NCBI RefSeq assembly: GCF_026723865.1
Contig: NZ_CP113529.1
Location: 2,790,001 to 2,854,000, forward strand
DNA: 64,000 nucleotides
Direction: 5' to 3'
Source of the DNA: Mycobacterium sp. Aquia_216
GTDB lineage: Bacteria > Actinomycetota > Actinomycetes > Mycobacteriales > Mycobacteriaceae
The position numbers were made by a program, and so were the translations under genes. This document shows positions 39,188 to 48,517 of the stretch, one piece after another; the first letter of the stretch is position 1, and each line of letters begins with the position of its first letter. The notes below the pieces were generated by a model. The model was not told where the DNA came from. It did not search any database and saw only the letters and a list, made by a program, of their open reading frames with translations.

Positions 39188-40444
39188 TTAATCGTTCGTC
39201 GCCGGCACGCGAGCGAAATTCTCTAGGAGATCGGCTGCCTTGGCGGCGCTTTCGGCGGGCTTGGTCATCCGGCTGGAGATCTCACGGGCGCGGTCGACGC
39301 AACCGGGGGCGAGGATTTCGCGCAGATCGCCGACCAATGTTTCTTGGGTCGTGGCCGAAAATGGCCGGGCGGTACCTACTTTGAGACGTTTGACCTGGCC
39401 GGCCCAGATTCTTTGATCGCCTAAGCTCCACAGGCTCAACGTAGGCACCCCGGCGCGCAGGCCTGCGGCCGTGGTGCCGGCGCCGCTGTGGTGCACCACC
39501 GCGCGACACGCGGGAAAGACTGTCGCGTAGTTGACCGGGCCGACCACCTTGACGTGGTCGAAATGTGGCACGTCGCTGAAGTCACTCCAGCCCGAGCACA
39601 CCAACGCTCGCTCACCCAGTTGCGCGCAGGCGGCGGCGATCATCTCGATCGTCTCGGCCGGAGATTTCACCTCGGTGCTGCCGAAGCCGAAGAAAATTGG
39701 CGGACTCCCGGCGGCTATCCACGACTCGACCTCCTCATCGGCATCGGTGGACATCTCGATCGTCAGCGTGCCGACAAACGGCCGTTGGCCGTTCCACTTG
39801 GCCCATTCAGCGGCCAGCCCGGGGAAGCACACCTGGTCGTACGCTTGGATTTCCAGCGATCCGCATGCGGTGATCCGTCGGGGCGCCGGTCCCGTCGCCT
39901 TGGGCAGCCCGAGGTCGCGGCGTTGCGCATCCTCGGCCTTTTTCGTCACGAACCGCTGCGGCCAATCGAGCACTCGCATGGCGGTGCGTACCACCGGCGC
40001 CGGCACCCCCGGGGCGAGCTGACCGTTGGGAAGCATCGGGAAATAATGCATCGTGGCCAGCGGAATGCCGTAATACTCAGCGACATTGGCGGGCACGCCC
40101 GGAAAGCCCGGCCCGGAAAAGATCAGGTCGGCCCCGTCCGCCAGCGACACCAGCGTGGCACTCATCTCCGCCCAGGACTGCGTCAAGAGCGTCTGAACTT
40201 CCCGCCAGGACTCGACCACCTCACGGACCTTCCAGAACTTGCGCAAAAAATCGACGTCCCAGAACCCCTCCTGCTGGTCCGGCCCGTAGGCGACCGCCTC
40301 CAGCCCGGCTGATTCGACGAGGCTCACCAGGTTGGGTGGGACGGCCAACCGGACGTCGTGTCCCCGGCGCAGCAGTTCGCGGCCGACGGCGGTGCTGGGC
40401 TCGATATCGCCGCGGGTCCCATAGCTTGCCAGGGCAAACTTCAC
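39188..40444 (-). CDS. GT1 glycosyltransferase of the GtfA/RtfA type, copy 4
   Basis: A 418-residue enzyme starting at GTG 40444 (KFALASYGTRGDIEPST), the point where all paralogues align; a frame extension to 40495 is not supported. Donor motif CRAVVHHSGAGTTAAGLRAGVP differs from the others by Ser-Gly-Ala for Gly-Gly-Ser, which lies at the nucleotide-sugar phosphate site and might alter donor use. FFGFGSTEVKSP replaces the usual FGFGSMPVESP. AAAGGCAGG lies upstream of the start. Confidence 0.9.
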   Translation of the reverse strand: MKFALASYGTRGDIEPSTAVGRELLRRGHDVRLAVPPNLVSLVESAGLEAVAYGPDQQEGFWDVDFLRKFWKVREVVESWREVQTLLTQSWAEMSATLVSLADGADLIFSGPGFPGVPANVAEYYGIPLATMHYFPMLPNGQLAPGVPAPVVRTAMRVLDWPQRFVTKKAEDAQRRDLGLPKATGPAPRRITACGSLEIQAYDQVCFPGLAAEWAKWNGQRPFVGTLTIEMSTDADEEVESWIAAGSPPIFFGFGSTEVKSPAETIEMIAAACAQLGERALVCSGWSDFSDVPHFDHVKVVGPVNYATVFPACRAVVHHSGAGTTAAGLRAGVPTLSLWSLGDQRIWAGQVKRLKVGTARPFSATTQETLVGDLREILAPGCVDRAREISSRMTKPAESAAKAADLLENFARVPATND

Positions 40445-40545
40445 AACCGGATCCTGCCTTTCGGGTGCCGGACGGTGGGCGACCCCAGGGGCCATTATCT
40501 CTGTTCGTCCCGTCGCAGGCCGAGGTTCGGCCGATGCCGAGCCCC

Positions 40546-41400
40546 CTAGGGGCGATTCAGGTTCAGGGGCTTTCGTAGCACCACGGCGTCTTGATAGCTG
40601 CCGATCCCGCGTTCGACGTAATCCACGATTTCAAAATATTTCGACCAGTGCTCGTATACGTACTCTTTCGTGTGGAAGGCGGTTTGATAGAAGTCGGGGA
40701 ATCCGTCAATCTTGAGTTTGCCGCTGGACCATTTGAAGAACATGAAACCGCGTTCGTGAATCTCCTCGACGTAGGAACTGTCCAACATTCGAAGGCCATT
40801 GATCACATGTTCGCCGTGGACCGTGAGGATAAGGGTGGCTCCCGGTCGTGCGACGCGTTCAAGTTCACGCAGCCATACGTCTTGAAAGTCCTCGTCCAAG
40901 TGAGTGAAAACAGAGATACCGTAGATCAAGTCAAAGGCGTTGGCGGCGAAAGGCAGTGGTGGCCGGTGGCCGTTGACACTCCAGTGAACACCGTCCAGGT
41001 GGTCCTTGGCCCAACCGATGAGGTCTGGATCGATATCGGTTGCGTAGAGAGTGCGCGTCCCTGGCTCGTTTCGAAAGTTTTGGATGACTCGACCGCAACC
41101 GCTGCCGAAATCGAGAATGTCGTCAAACGAAGAGAAATCACGGCCGGCGGCCTGACAGAGGTCTTGTATGTTTCGCGCAATTAATTTGCCCACCGCCAGG
41201 TATGAGGCTTTATCCAAAGTTCCGTGAACTCGCCATCGAAGCCGAGCTGGCGGAGTCGGTTCTTCTTGCGACGCGCCCGTACTGCCTCTGCGTTCGCGAA
41301 GTGTTTCGTATGAGAGCCGCGCCTGAAACAACAGATAGGTACCGGCGTTGTAAACCGCGACGGCTGGCGCGAACTCGATTATCTTTCTGCGGATCCCCAT
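40546..41400 (-). CDS. Class I SAM methyltransferase (Methyltransf_11-like)
   Basis: A 284-residue protein starting at ATG 41400 with AGAGAGG five bases upstream. SAM motif I is ILDFGSGCGRVIQNF, motif II YATDIDPDLIGWAKDHL, and post-motif region FDLIYGISVFTHLDEDFQDVWLRELERV. The frame remains open upstream to 41727, but that part contains a decayed GT1 sequence (41452-41598) and is not part of this gene. Likely a sugar or sugar-acid methyltransferase of the cluster; acceptor unknown. Confidence 0.85.
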   Translation of the reverse strand: MGIRRKIIEFAPAVAVYNAGTYLLFQARLSYETLRERRGSTGASQEEPTPPARLRWRVHGTLDKASYLAVGKLIARNIQDLCQAAGRDFSSFDDILDFGSGCGRVIQNFRNEPGTRTLYATDIDPDLIGWAKDHLDGVHWSVNGHRPPLPFAANAFDLIYGISVFTHLDEDFQDVWLRELERVARPGATLILTVHGEHVINGLRMLDSSYVEEIHERGFMFFKWSSGKLKIDGFPDFYQTAFHTKEYVYEHWSKYFEIVDYVERGIGSYQDAVVLRKPLNLNRP

Positions 41401-41451
41401 TGCACCTCTCTGATCTTGGCCAACTCCCGAACGGATTCGATCCGGCTGCCG

Positions 41452-41598
41452 ACAGTGATACTCCTGTCCGGGCGCAACCCTCGACGCGCCCCCTCCGACG
41501 GCATCCGCGGTCAGCTCCATAGTCAGACTGCCCACAATGGGGCGTCGACCGCTACTCCATGCGCGTGTTCGGCTGGCGGCCCGGGGAAATACACGTGT
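41452..41598 (-). pseudogene. Second decayed GT1 glycosyltransferase fragment
   Basis: In the frame upstream of the methyltransferase the translation reads VFPRAASRTRAWSSGRRPIV and continues GSLTMELTADAVGGGASRVA. This follows the GT1 paralogues, which have CFPGLAAEWAKWDGLRPFVG and then ALTMELTTEADDDVTSWIAA. FP, W, G, RP, VG and LTMELT are all kept. No start or stop of a gene and no donor site remain. It is the same central domain as the fragment at 36952 but on the other strand. Confidence 0.6.
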
Positions 41599-41702
41599 GC
41601 GCCTTGCCGCTACGCTCCGATTTCGTCTTTGTCGGAGCGCCGCTCGGGTGTCGTACGGTGGACGCACGGATGATCGCCGTTGTACGGGACAAGGAGGCCG
41701 CA

Positions 41703-42782
41703 GTGACCGAAGGCGCGGCGAGCTCACCCAAGGTGAGCATCGTGGCGACCACCCACAATCAGGAGGGCTACGTCCGCCAGGCCTTCGACAGCTTCCTCGC
41801 CCAGCAGACCAACTTCTCGGTGGAGATCGTCGTCGCCGACGATGCCTCTACCGATTCCACACCGTCGATAATCCGGGAGTACACCAGCCGCTACCCGCAC
41901 ATGTTCCGGCCGATTTTCCGGCCCGAAAACCTCGGTCTCAACAGGAACATGACGGGCGCCCTGTCGGCTGCCCGCGGCGAATACGTCGCACTGTGCGAGG
42001 CGGACGACTACTGGATCGATCCGCTGAAGCTGAGCAGGCAGATCGCCTTCCTGGACCGGCATCCGGAGACGACGGTGTGCTTTCATCCCGTTCGCGTGGT
42101 GTGGGAAGACGGCTACGCGAAGGACTCAAAGTTCCCCCCTGCACACCTGCGCGGCAACTTGAGTGTCGATGCCCTGCTCTTGATGAACTTCATTCAGACC
42201 AACTCGGTTGTCTATCGTCGCCTCGAGCGCTACGACGACATTCCCGCCGACGTGATGCCCCTCGACTGGTATCTGCACGTCCGCCACGCGGCTCAGGGCG
42301 ACATTGCGATGCTGCCTGAGACCATGTCCGTTTACCGCCGGCATGCCCAGGGCATGTGGCACAACCAGGTCGCCGATCCACCGAAGTTCTGGCTGACGTT
42401 GGGTCCCGGGCACGCCGCGACGTTCGACGCGATGCTCGACCTGTTCCCCGGCGACCCGGCGCGCGAAGAGCTCATCGCCGCCATGGCCGACTGGATTCTG
42501 CGCCAGATCGCGAATGTCCCGGGACCGGAGGGCCGCGCCGCGTTCGACGACACCGTCGCGAAGTACCCCCGGATGGTGGAGCTGGCCCGCAAGCACCGTG
42601 AGGCTCCGCGATGGAAGCGGCTCAAGGCGTCGTGGCGCAGGTTCGCCCTCGTTGCGCCGCACCGTAAGGGGTTGGTGGACGTCTGGCCGTTTAGCCTCAA
42701 ACGCCAGCAGACCGAAGCGACCGGAAGGCCGGCGCGACCGCTCGGCGACCAGGGCCAGGAGATCCGCGACGCCGATTCGTAG
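41703..42782 (+). CDS. Family 2 glycosyltransferase
   Basis: A 359-residue GT-A enzyme. The nucleotide-binding start is KVSIVATTHNQEGYVRQAFD, followed by VADDASTDST and the metal-binding region CEADDYWIDPLKL. Length beyond the catalytic domain (about residues 235-359) is a helical C-terminal region without membrane segments. GTG 41703 has AAGGAGG five bases upstream, a clear start; the in-frame ATG at 41559 is rejected. Divergent from the methyltransferase at 40546. Donor and acceptor unknown; GT2 enzymes with QTNFSVEIVVADDAS resemble rhamnosyl- and hexosyl-transferases of surface polysaccharides. Confidence 0.87.
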   Translation: MTEGAASSPKVSIVATTHNQEGYVRQAFDSFLAQQTNFSVEIVVADDASTDSTPSIIREYTSRYPHMFRPIFRPENLGLNRNMTGALSAARGEYVALCEADDYWIDPLKLSRQIAFLDRHPETTVCFHPVRVVWEDGYAKDSKFPPAHLRGNLSVDALLLMNFIQTNSVVYRRLERYDDIPADVMPLDWYLHVRHAAQGDIAMLPETMSVYRRHAQGMWHNQVADPPKFWLTLGPGHAATFDAMLDLFPGDPAREELIAAMADWILRQIANVPGPEGRAAFDDTVAKYPRMVELARKHREAPRWKRLKASWRRFALVAPHRKGLVDVWPFSLKRQQTEATGRPARPLGDQGQEIRDADS

Positions 42783-42814
42783 CCGCCTTGAGACCGCGCG
42801 GCCTCAGCCGGAGG

Positions 42815-43513
42815 CTATTGGCGAGCGAAGATAAAGGCGTGGTTCTCGAAGTTCGGCAGCCGGCCGAACCTGCCGCAATTCTTCTTGTGCAGCAGTGTGA
42901 ATCCCAGTTCGCCGACCTTTGCCTCCAGGTCGGCATCGGTGATACCCCATTGCCAGATATGGTGCACGTCGCGCCAGGGCCGGCCGTGATCCGGATGGAT
43001 CTCGTCGAGTTTGCCGAAGAGGTTTTTGTAATTTTCTTGACGCGGGTTGTGGGGGACGTTGCGGAAGTATTCATCCTCGCCCAAGTCGAGCAGCCGCACG
43101 TTGTTTCCCGGTCCGGTCCATTGCTGGTTGTAGATCACCAAGGCACGTACATTCTTGGCGTACATGTCGAGGATGGCGTCCCAGTCGGGTGCGACTTGGT
43201 GTAGCAAAACGTCGAACAGTAATACCGCATCGACTTTGCCCACTTCGTCGGCGACTTGCTGGCTGCCGAAATTTCCGTTGACCAACCGAAGTTGCGGATA
43301 TGACTTTGCTTTGCCGATGACCTTCGAAGTCAGGTGCGTATCGACCAATGCGGCGTCTTTTATTTTGTGATGGTCCAGCGCATGGAATGTGTACCCGCCC
43401 TCCACCCGCCAGACACCGCCGAGGTCTGCGAACGACTCGATGTCCAGAGAGGAAAATGCCTGATCTATGATATCGACTTTATCTTGGAGAATTTTCCGAA
43501 AGAGACCAAACAT
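42815..43513 (-). CDS. Class I methyltransferase-like protein
   Basis: A 232-residue protein beginning MFGLFRKILQDKVDIIDQAF. A degenerate SAM region SFADLGGVWRVEGGYTFHAL replaces the usual D-x-G-x-G-x-G, followed by VDAVLLFDVLLHQVAPDWDA and a C-terminal region with FENHAFIFAR. The fold is likely Rossmann methyltransferase, but motif I is poor, so activity is uncertain. ATG 43513 is preceded by GGAG; GTG 43528 lies directly on the Shine-Dalgarno and is less likely. Convergent with the GT2 gene. Confidence 0.7.
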   Translation of the reverse strand: MFGLFRKILQDKVDIIDQAFSSLDIESFADLGGVWRVEGGYTFHALDHHKIKDAALVDTHLTSKVIGKAKSYPQLRLVNGNFGSQQVADEVGKVDAVLLFDVLLHQVAPDWDAILDMYAKNVRALVIYNQQWTGPGNNVRLLDLGEDEYFRNVPHNPRQENYKNLFGKLDEIHPDHGRPWRDVHHIWQWGITDADLEAKVGELGFTLLHKKNCGRFGRLPNFENHAFIFARQ

Positions 43514-43809
43514 TGTGAACTCCAACACCTCCTGATCGCTTGTTCACCCGGCTTGGGCACAACTCGTCTCGTTGGATTGGCAGCCTGGTAGTCCGGCCCA
43601 CGCGATCACCCTACAGGCCTAAGAGCGCAAGCCGTGGCGTTTGGAACCCGCGGTCAATCGGCACCTTTCAGCTATCCGACTCGAGAGCGGCGACCAGGGT
43701 TTAAGGTGATCGGGACCGGGATACGGCACGCTCGCCTGGGGACCTGGCACGGCGGGGCCATTGCGCGATGTGGCTCAAGGGGAGATTACGGACTGAGGAG
43801 GTTTGAATC

Positions 43810-44616
43810 ATGGTGCCCGACGACGTGAGTAGCGCCGCCGCCGACGGGCTCCGCGGTCCAACCGTCTCCGTGATCACGATCTCCTACAAGGACCTGGACG
43901 GGCTGAAGCGGACCGTGGACAGCGTGCGGGCCCAGCGCTACGCGGGACGCATCGAGCACATCGTGATCGACGGTGGATCCGGCGATGCGGTGGTGGAGTA
44001 TCTGTCCGGGTGCGGGCCGAGCTTGACGTATTGGCAGTCCGAGCCCGACGGCGGCCGGTACGACGCAATGAACCAGGGCATTTCGCACGCGTCTGGCGAT
44101 CTGTTGTGGTTCATGCATTCCAGCGATTGCTTTCCCGATCCGGACGCCGTGGCGGAGGCCGTTGAGGCGATCTCGAGGCACGGGGCGGCGCGCGACATCT
44201 GGGGCTATGGCATGGATAACCTGGTGGGCCTCGGGCGCGTGCGCAGCCCTATGCCTTTCAACATCCGCAAGTTCCTCGCCGGCTGGCAGGTGATCCCGCA
44301 TCAGGCATCGTTCTATGGTTCGTCGCTGGTCAACAAATTGGTCGGGTATGACCTCGATTTTGGGATCGCCGCCGACCAGGAGTTCATTCTCCGAGCCGCG
44401 TTGCTGCGCGAGCCGATCACGATCCGGCGGGTGCTCTGCGATTTCGACACCAATGGTGTCGGCACGAATCGTCCCCCCAGCGAAGTCTTCAATGACCTGC
44501 GCCGCATGTGGGACATGCATGGTCGCTATCCGCTGGGCGGCCGGCGAGTCTCGCGTGCCTACCTACGGGTTTGCGAGTACTACTTCGCCTTGTTGGCATT
44601 CATATTCCGGCGATGA
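43810..44616 (+). CDS. Family 2 glycosyltransferase (WcaA/Rv1514c-like)
   Basis: A 268-residue GT-A enzyme: TVSVITISYKDLDGLKRTVD, HIVIDGGSGD, then SEPDGGRYDAMNQGISHASG, in which the DGG...YDAMN segment is typical of colanic-acid-type and mycobacterial LOS-type GT2 enzymes. HQASFYG follows near residue 160. GAGGAGG lies eight bases before the ATG. No membrane segments. Convergent with the methyltransferase gene at 44648. Substrates unknown. Confidence 0.88.
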   Translation: MVPDDVSSAAADGLRGPTVSVITISYKDLDGLKRTVDSVRAQRYAGRIEHIVIDGGSGDAVVEYLSGCGPSLTYWQSEPDGGRYDAMNQGISHASGDLLWFMHSSDCFPDPDAVAEAVEAISRHGAARDIWGYGMDNLVGLGRVRSPMPFNIRKFLAGWQVIPHQASFYGSSLVNKLVGYDLDFGIAADQEFILRAALLREPITIRRVLCDFDTNGVGTNRPPSEVFNDLRRMWDMHGRYPLGGRRVSRAYLRVCEYYFALLAFIFRR

Positions 44617-44647
44617 CCGCTGCATCGTCACTCCCGATCGGGTGTGG

Positions 44648-45610
44648 CTAGACCCGTCTCAGCCAGAACGAGCCGGGTTCGCGAAATTGTAGTTGTTCCC
44701 GCAGTACTGGGCAGGCCGCGGTCAGCTCGTCAGGGTGGTGATGCTTCAAGAAGTTCAGCGCGCCAATGATTTTGAACTCTGAGTTGTAGCTGAGGAAGGC
44801 TTCGAGCAGGTACTGCTCATTCCAGAAGCAGACCGCCTGTACCCACTCGTCCAGGTAATCCTTGGGGGTGAAGATGTCATGAATGTGAATCAACACACCT
44901 GATTTGAGGATGGGCAGAATCTCGAAGTACTCGAAGAGAACGTCGCCTTGTGGCCGGATCATGTGTGAGGAGTCGATGAACAGGATGTCGTTCTCCGCCA
45001 ATTGGCTGAACAACGATGTGTCGATCAGCTCCACCGGCTTGCGGACGACTTTCACGCCGAGCTGCTCAAGCCACCCGACCTCGTAGGGCTCGATGCAGAC
45101 GTGCTCGCACTGGTAGTCGGGATCCTCACCGCGGTTGGCCTCCACTGCGCTCGCCGCCAGCAGCGTTGACTGGCCGCTGCCGATTTCGAAAATGCGCTTC
45201 GGCTTGAACAGCCGGATCATGTTGTACAGGTACTCGGCATCGCCCGATTCGAAGAAGCCGTTCCGATAGAAGAACTCCTGGTCGGCTTGCCGGTCGACGG
45301 GGAATCTGGTCAATTCGTCGTTGAAGTGGAACTTCGTCAGCAGATCCAGCTGTTCAGTGACATTCCAATCGATGCCCAGCAACTCGCGGTCTTCGGATAA
45401 CGGCTTTCGCAAATGGGCAGGGTTGAACAGGGGCTCGTAGTAATGGTCGAGAAGCGGATAGATCCCAACTTTTCTGAATACCCGCAAGGTCAGGGGCATG
45501 CGCCCGAATCCGGTTTGGCGGATCAGCCGCAACGCGAAAGACGCGCTAGCGGCGATCGGGACCAACGCGAAATCGATCAGCGAGAACAAGAATTTCTGAA
45601 ATTTTTGCAT
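44648..45610 (-). CDS. SAM methyltransferase with N-terminal hydrophobic segment
   Basis: A 320-residue protein. Residues 7-27 (FLFSLIDFALVPIAASASFAL) could anchor it to the membrane. The methyltransferase fold has RIFEIGSGQSTLLAASAV, CIEPYEVGWLEQLGV, DILFIDSSHMIRPQGDVLFE and LIHIHDIFTPKDY, the layout of Methyltransf_24-type enzymes. The 277-base gap to the next plus-strand gene holds the divergent promoters. Acceptor unknown. Confidence 0.82.
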   Translation of the reverse strand: MQKFQKFLFSLIDFALVPIAASASFALRLIRQTGFGRMPLTLRVFRKVGIYPLLDHYYEPLFNPAHLRKPLSEDRELLGIDWNVTEQLDLLTKFHFNDELTRFPVDRQADQEFFYRNGFFESGDAEYLYNMIRLFKPKRIFEIGSGQSTLLAASAVEANRGEDPDYQCEHVCIEPYEVGWLEQLGVKVVRKPVELIDTSLFSQLAENDILFIDSSHMIRPQGDVLFEYFEILPILKSGVLIHIHDIFTPKDYLDEWVQAVCFWNEQYLLEAFLSYNSEFKIIGALNFLKHHHPDELTAACPVLREQLQFREPGSFWLRRV

Positions 45611-45887
45611 CGTTCGCTATGCTTTTGGGTCATATCGCCACGGTTCATGGCAGATAGCGATTCGCCAAGGGCGCCAGTGACTTTCAGTGCGTGCCCGGCT
45701 CACGCGGCGATCGTAACATCACCGCCGAGAATTTATCGTCCGTACCGCGAGATGGTTGCTGCGATAGCGTGGACGGCCAGTGCCGGGGCTGGGAGGCAGG
45801 ACGCTGGCCTGTATTGGCTGCGGGGACGTTTCGGTTCGTGTCAAACTTTGGCCGTGGCGGGCCAACAGGCGTAGTAGAGGAGAACGA

Positions 45888-46649
45888 ATGGGGACGATCG
45901 AATCCGTCTACCGCCTCGCGCAGCGCGCGGTCGATCGGGTGCACGGATACGGGGTTATCAACCGCGGCGGCCGAGGTGTCGTCGGACTGATCGACGTGGG
46001 TTCGGTAGGCCCGCTGCCGAATCCCTGGCATCAGCGGTCCGACCTGGTCAGCCATGTCCTCAAGTTCGAGCCCCGTGACCCCAGCGGCGAGAAACCGCGC
46101 GTCGTCACTATAGACGCGGCTTTATGGAGCGAGACGGCCAAGCGGCCGTTCTACGTGTATGCGGGCCAGTCCGGCCACGGCTCGTCGCTATTTCGGCAGA
46201 ACTACGACTACGTGCGGGACAACTTCGACACGCTACGCACTTTCGGCCCACCCCAGCTTGCCGAGACGTGGTTCGAGCGGTCGCGTCTGGACCACATCGA
46301 GGAAATCCAGTGCACCACGCTCGACGCCGTGCTGGCCGACCGCTCGGAGCCCTACCACGTCCTCAAGATCGACGCCCAGGGCGCCGAACGGCAGATCCTG
46401 GAAGGGGCGGCCAACTTCCTCGCCGGTGATGACTGCCTGGCATTGCAGCTGGAGTTGTTCCGAGTGCCGCTGTACGAAGGAATTGCGCTGCGGCCAGAGG
46501 TTGAAGAGATGCTCGACGGTATGGGGTACGGCCTGGTCAAGGAATATCCGCCGCACGCCACGTTCGACGCCGCCTGCGACTGCATATATATGCGGCGCGG
46601 TGCCACGGGGCCGGCAGCAGACGCTATTCGCCTCGCCTACGAGCTCTAG
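45888..46649 (+). CDS. FkbM-family methyltransferase 1
   Basis: A 253-residue FkbM-type methyltransferase. Core features: LIDVGSVGPLPNPW at the SAM site, LDAVLADRSEPYHVLKIDAQ and GAERQILEGA, the family hallmark. ATG 45888 has TAGAGGAG upstream; the frame extends further left but without homology. The SAM glycine loop is modified (GSVGPLP), as in some sugar-locus FkbM proteins. First gene of a long plus-strand run reaching 53737. Confidence 0.85.
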   Translation: MGTIESVYRLAQRAVDRVHGYGVINRGGRGVVGLIDVGSVGPLPNPWHQRSDLVSHVLKFEPRDPSGEKPRVVTIDAALWSETAKRPFYVYAGQSGHGSSLFRQNYDYVRDNFDTLRTFGPPQLAETWFERSRLDHIEEIQCTTLDAVLADRSEPYHVLKIDAQGAERQILEGAANFLAGDDCLALQLELFRVPLYEGIALRPEVEEMLDGMGYGLVKEYPPHATFDAACDCIYMRRGATGPAADAIRLAYEL

Positions 46650-46662
46650 ACGGCCGCCGCCT

Positions 46663-47529
46663 GTGCTGCGGAAGGCCGAACGGGTGACGGTTCCGGTGGC
46701 CCACCACGGTGAGGGTCCCTTCTGGGACGCGCCCACCGGACGACTGCTGTCGATGGACGTTCTCGCGGGTGAGATCGTCGTTGTCGATCCTTCAGGAGGG
46801 GTGTCCCGACGCAGGGTGCCGAGCCGAGTCGCCGCGGTGGTCAGGCGCCGCGCATCTGGTGGATTCGTCATCGCCACCGAACATGGACTCGTCGCTGCGG
46901 ACGAACAACTGTCGGCATTCGAGCGAATCGCCGGCATCACCGACGATCCGAACGTGCGGACCAATGACGGGGGCTGTGATCCGTCCGGCGGCTTCGTCAT
47001 CGGCACCATGGCCTACGACGAGCAGCCGGGCGGGGGAGCGGTCTACCGCGTGACGCCCGATCACCGGGTCGTCGAACTGCTGTCGCCTGTGTCGATCTCC
47101 AACGGTGTCCAGTGGTCGGCGGACGGCAGCCGCGTTTACTACGTCGACACTCCGACGCGGCGGATCGACGTATTCGACGTCGAGCCCGAAACCGGTGCGT
47201 GGTCGGGGCGCCGGGTTCATCTCCATGTCGAGGGCACACCGGGATACCCCGACGGGATGGCGATCGACGAAGACGACGGGCTCTGGGTTGCGCTGTGGGG
47301 CGGCGGAGCCGTAAACCATTACGACGCGGCGGGGCGTCTTGTCGAGATCATCAGCGTGCCCGGCATCACGCAGGTCAGTTCGTGCACCTTCGGCGGCGAC
47401 GGGCGCGACGTCCTCTACGTCACCACATCGCGCCAGGGGCTGCCCGACGATGACGAGCCTTCGGCGGGCGCAATATTCGCAGTACCTGCCGGGCTGCGGG
47501 GTGCGGTTGCCGCAGAGTTTGCTGGATGA
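46663..47529 (+). CDS. SMP-30/gluconolactonase-like sugar lactonase
   Basis: A 288-residue six-bladed beta-propeller of the SMP-30/LRE family. Metal-ligand regions: HHGEGPFWDAPTGRLLSMD (the Glu in GEGP), RTNDGGCDPSGGFVIGTMA (Asn-Asp), SISNGVQWSADGSRVYYVDT, and GYPDGMAIDEDDGLWVALW (Asp). These place all four expected divalent-metal ligands. Known members hydrolyse aldonolactones. In a glycan cluster it may open a lactone formed from an oxidised sugar, which suits the dehydrogenase genes downstream. GTG at 46663 keeps the conserved KAERVT start; GTG 46684 is possible. Confidence 0.85.
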   Translation: MLRKAERVTVPVAHHGEGPFWDAPTGRLLSMDVLAGEIVVVDPSGGVSRRRVPSRVAAVVRRRASGGFVIATEHGLVAADEQLSAFERIAGITDDPNVRTNDGGCDPSGGFVIGTMAYDEQPGGGAVYRVTPDHRVVELLSPVSISNGVQWSADGSRVYYVDTPTRRIDVFDVEPETGAWSGRRVHLHVEGTPGYPDGMAIDEDDGLWVALWGGGAVNHYDAAGRLVEIISVPGITQVSSCTFGGDGRDVLYVTTSRQGLPDDDEPSAGAIFAVPAGLRGAVAAEFAG

Positions 47530-47551
47530 CGGCGACAGCCGCAGGCGGGTC

Positions 47552-48517
47552 GTGCGCGACGGCTTGGTGCTATGGAGCCGCATTGTGGATCCGGCGCACG
47601 AGGTTTTCGATGCTGATAGTGTGAAAATCGTGCCCGTGACACCTGTGACTTCAATTCCATATGTGCCGCGCCGCGACTTTATCTATGACTTTCTGCGCAG
47701 TCGCGGACCCGCCGATCTTTACGTCGACGTGGGTGCGGCGTCGGGTGAAATCAGCGAGCGTATAGCGGGCGGTGCAGCGCATGTCCTGGCGTTCGAACCT
47801 TTTCCAAACAATGCTCGACTTTTCAGAAAGCGTCTTGCTAACCACTCGCACGTCCGATTGGTGGAGAAAGCTGTCTCGAGTCGACGTGGGCGAACGACAT
47901 TGTTCGTTGGGTCGACTGTCCAGGGAGACGAACCGGGCTGGGACGACCAGGTTGGTTATTCCTCGGTCGGCAAAATCGGCACTTCGGTCTTGGCCACGCT
48001 CAACAACTACGCCTCGATCGGCCTGGCAGCCCTGCGGCGCCAGCGCGGGGCGACGCTGGTCCGGGTCCAAACAACCACCCTCGACTCCGAGTTGAGCGGA
48101 CGGGTTGTCGATTTTTTGAAGGTCGACGTGCAGGGCGCGGAATGCCGTGTACTCGAGGGCGCCGAGTCGGCCTTGAAATCTCAGAAAATCAAATTGATGT
48201 ATCTCGAGTGGTCGGGCGACGCCGAAGTGGAAAGGCGGCTCGATGAGGCTGGGTATTCTATTTTCGATTCGGTGTATGTGGGTTCTGGTTCGGACGAGGC
48301 GCGACGTAATTTTGAGCGCAGTGGGTTCGAAGTTATCGATCTAATACCATTGTCGATTGGGCAGCCGGCGCTGGAAATGGTATATCGAGGGTCGGGCTCT
48401 GAAATCGGTCCCGTATTGCGTGAGCTAAATGGTGTCGGTCAATGGATTCAAACAGATTTGATAGCCCTCCCGAGCGCCGACGAGGGGGAGTTCGCGGAAT
48501 TTCTTCGTACCGCTTAA
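47552..48517 (+). CDS. FkbM-family methyltransferase 2
   Basis: A 321-residue FkbM methyltransferase: LYVDVGAASGEISERI (SAM site), LAFEPFPNNARLFRKRL, and VVDFLKVDVQGAECRVLEGA. The start is uncertain; GTG 47552 (RDGLVLWSRIVDP) is my choice, 22 bases after the lactonase stop, with only weak GGCGGG before it. The 3' half is richer in A/T than the 5' half. The 277-base gap after it (48518-48794) holds no gene I can support. Acceptor unknown. Confidence 0.82.
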   Translation: MRDGLVLWSRIVDPAHEVFDADSVKIVPVTPVTSIPYVPRRDFIYDFLRSRGPADLYVDVGAASGEISERIAGGAAHVLAFEPFPNNARLFRKRLANHSHVRLVEKAVSSRRGRTTLFVGSTVQGDEPGWDDQVGYSSVGKIGTSVLATLNNYASIGLAALRRQRGATLVRVQTTTLDSELSGRVVDFLKVDVQGAECRVLEGAESALKSQKIKLMYLEWSGDAEVERRLDEAGYSIFDSVYVGSGSDEARRNFERSGFEVIDLIPLSIGQPALEMVYRGSGSEIGPVLRELNGVGQWIQTDLIALPSADEGEFAEFLRTA

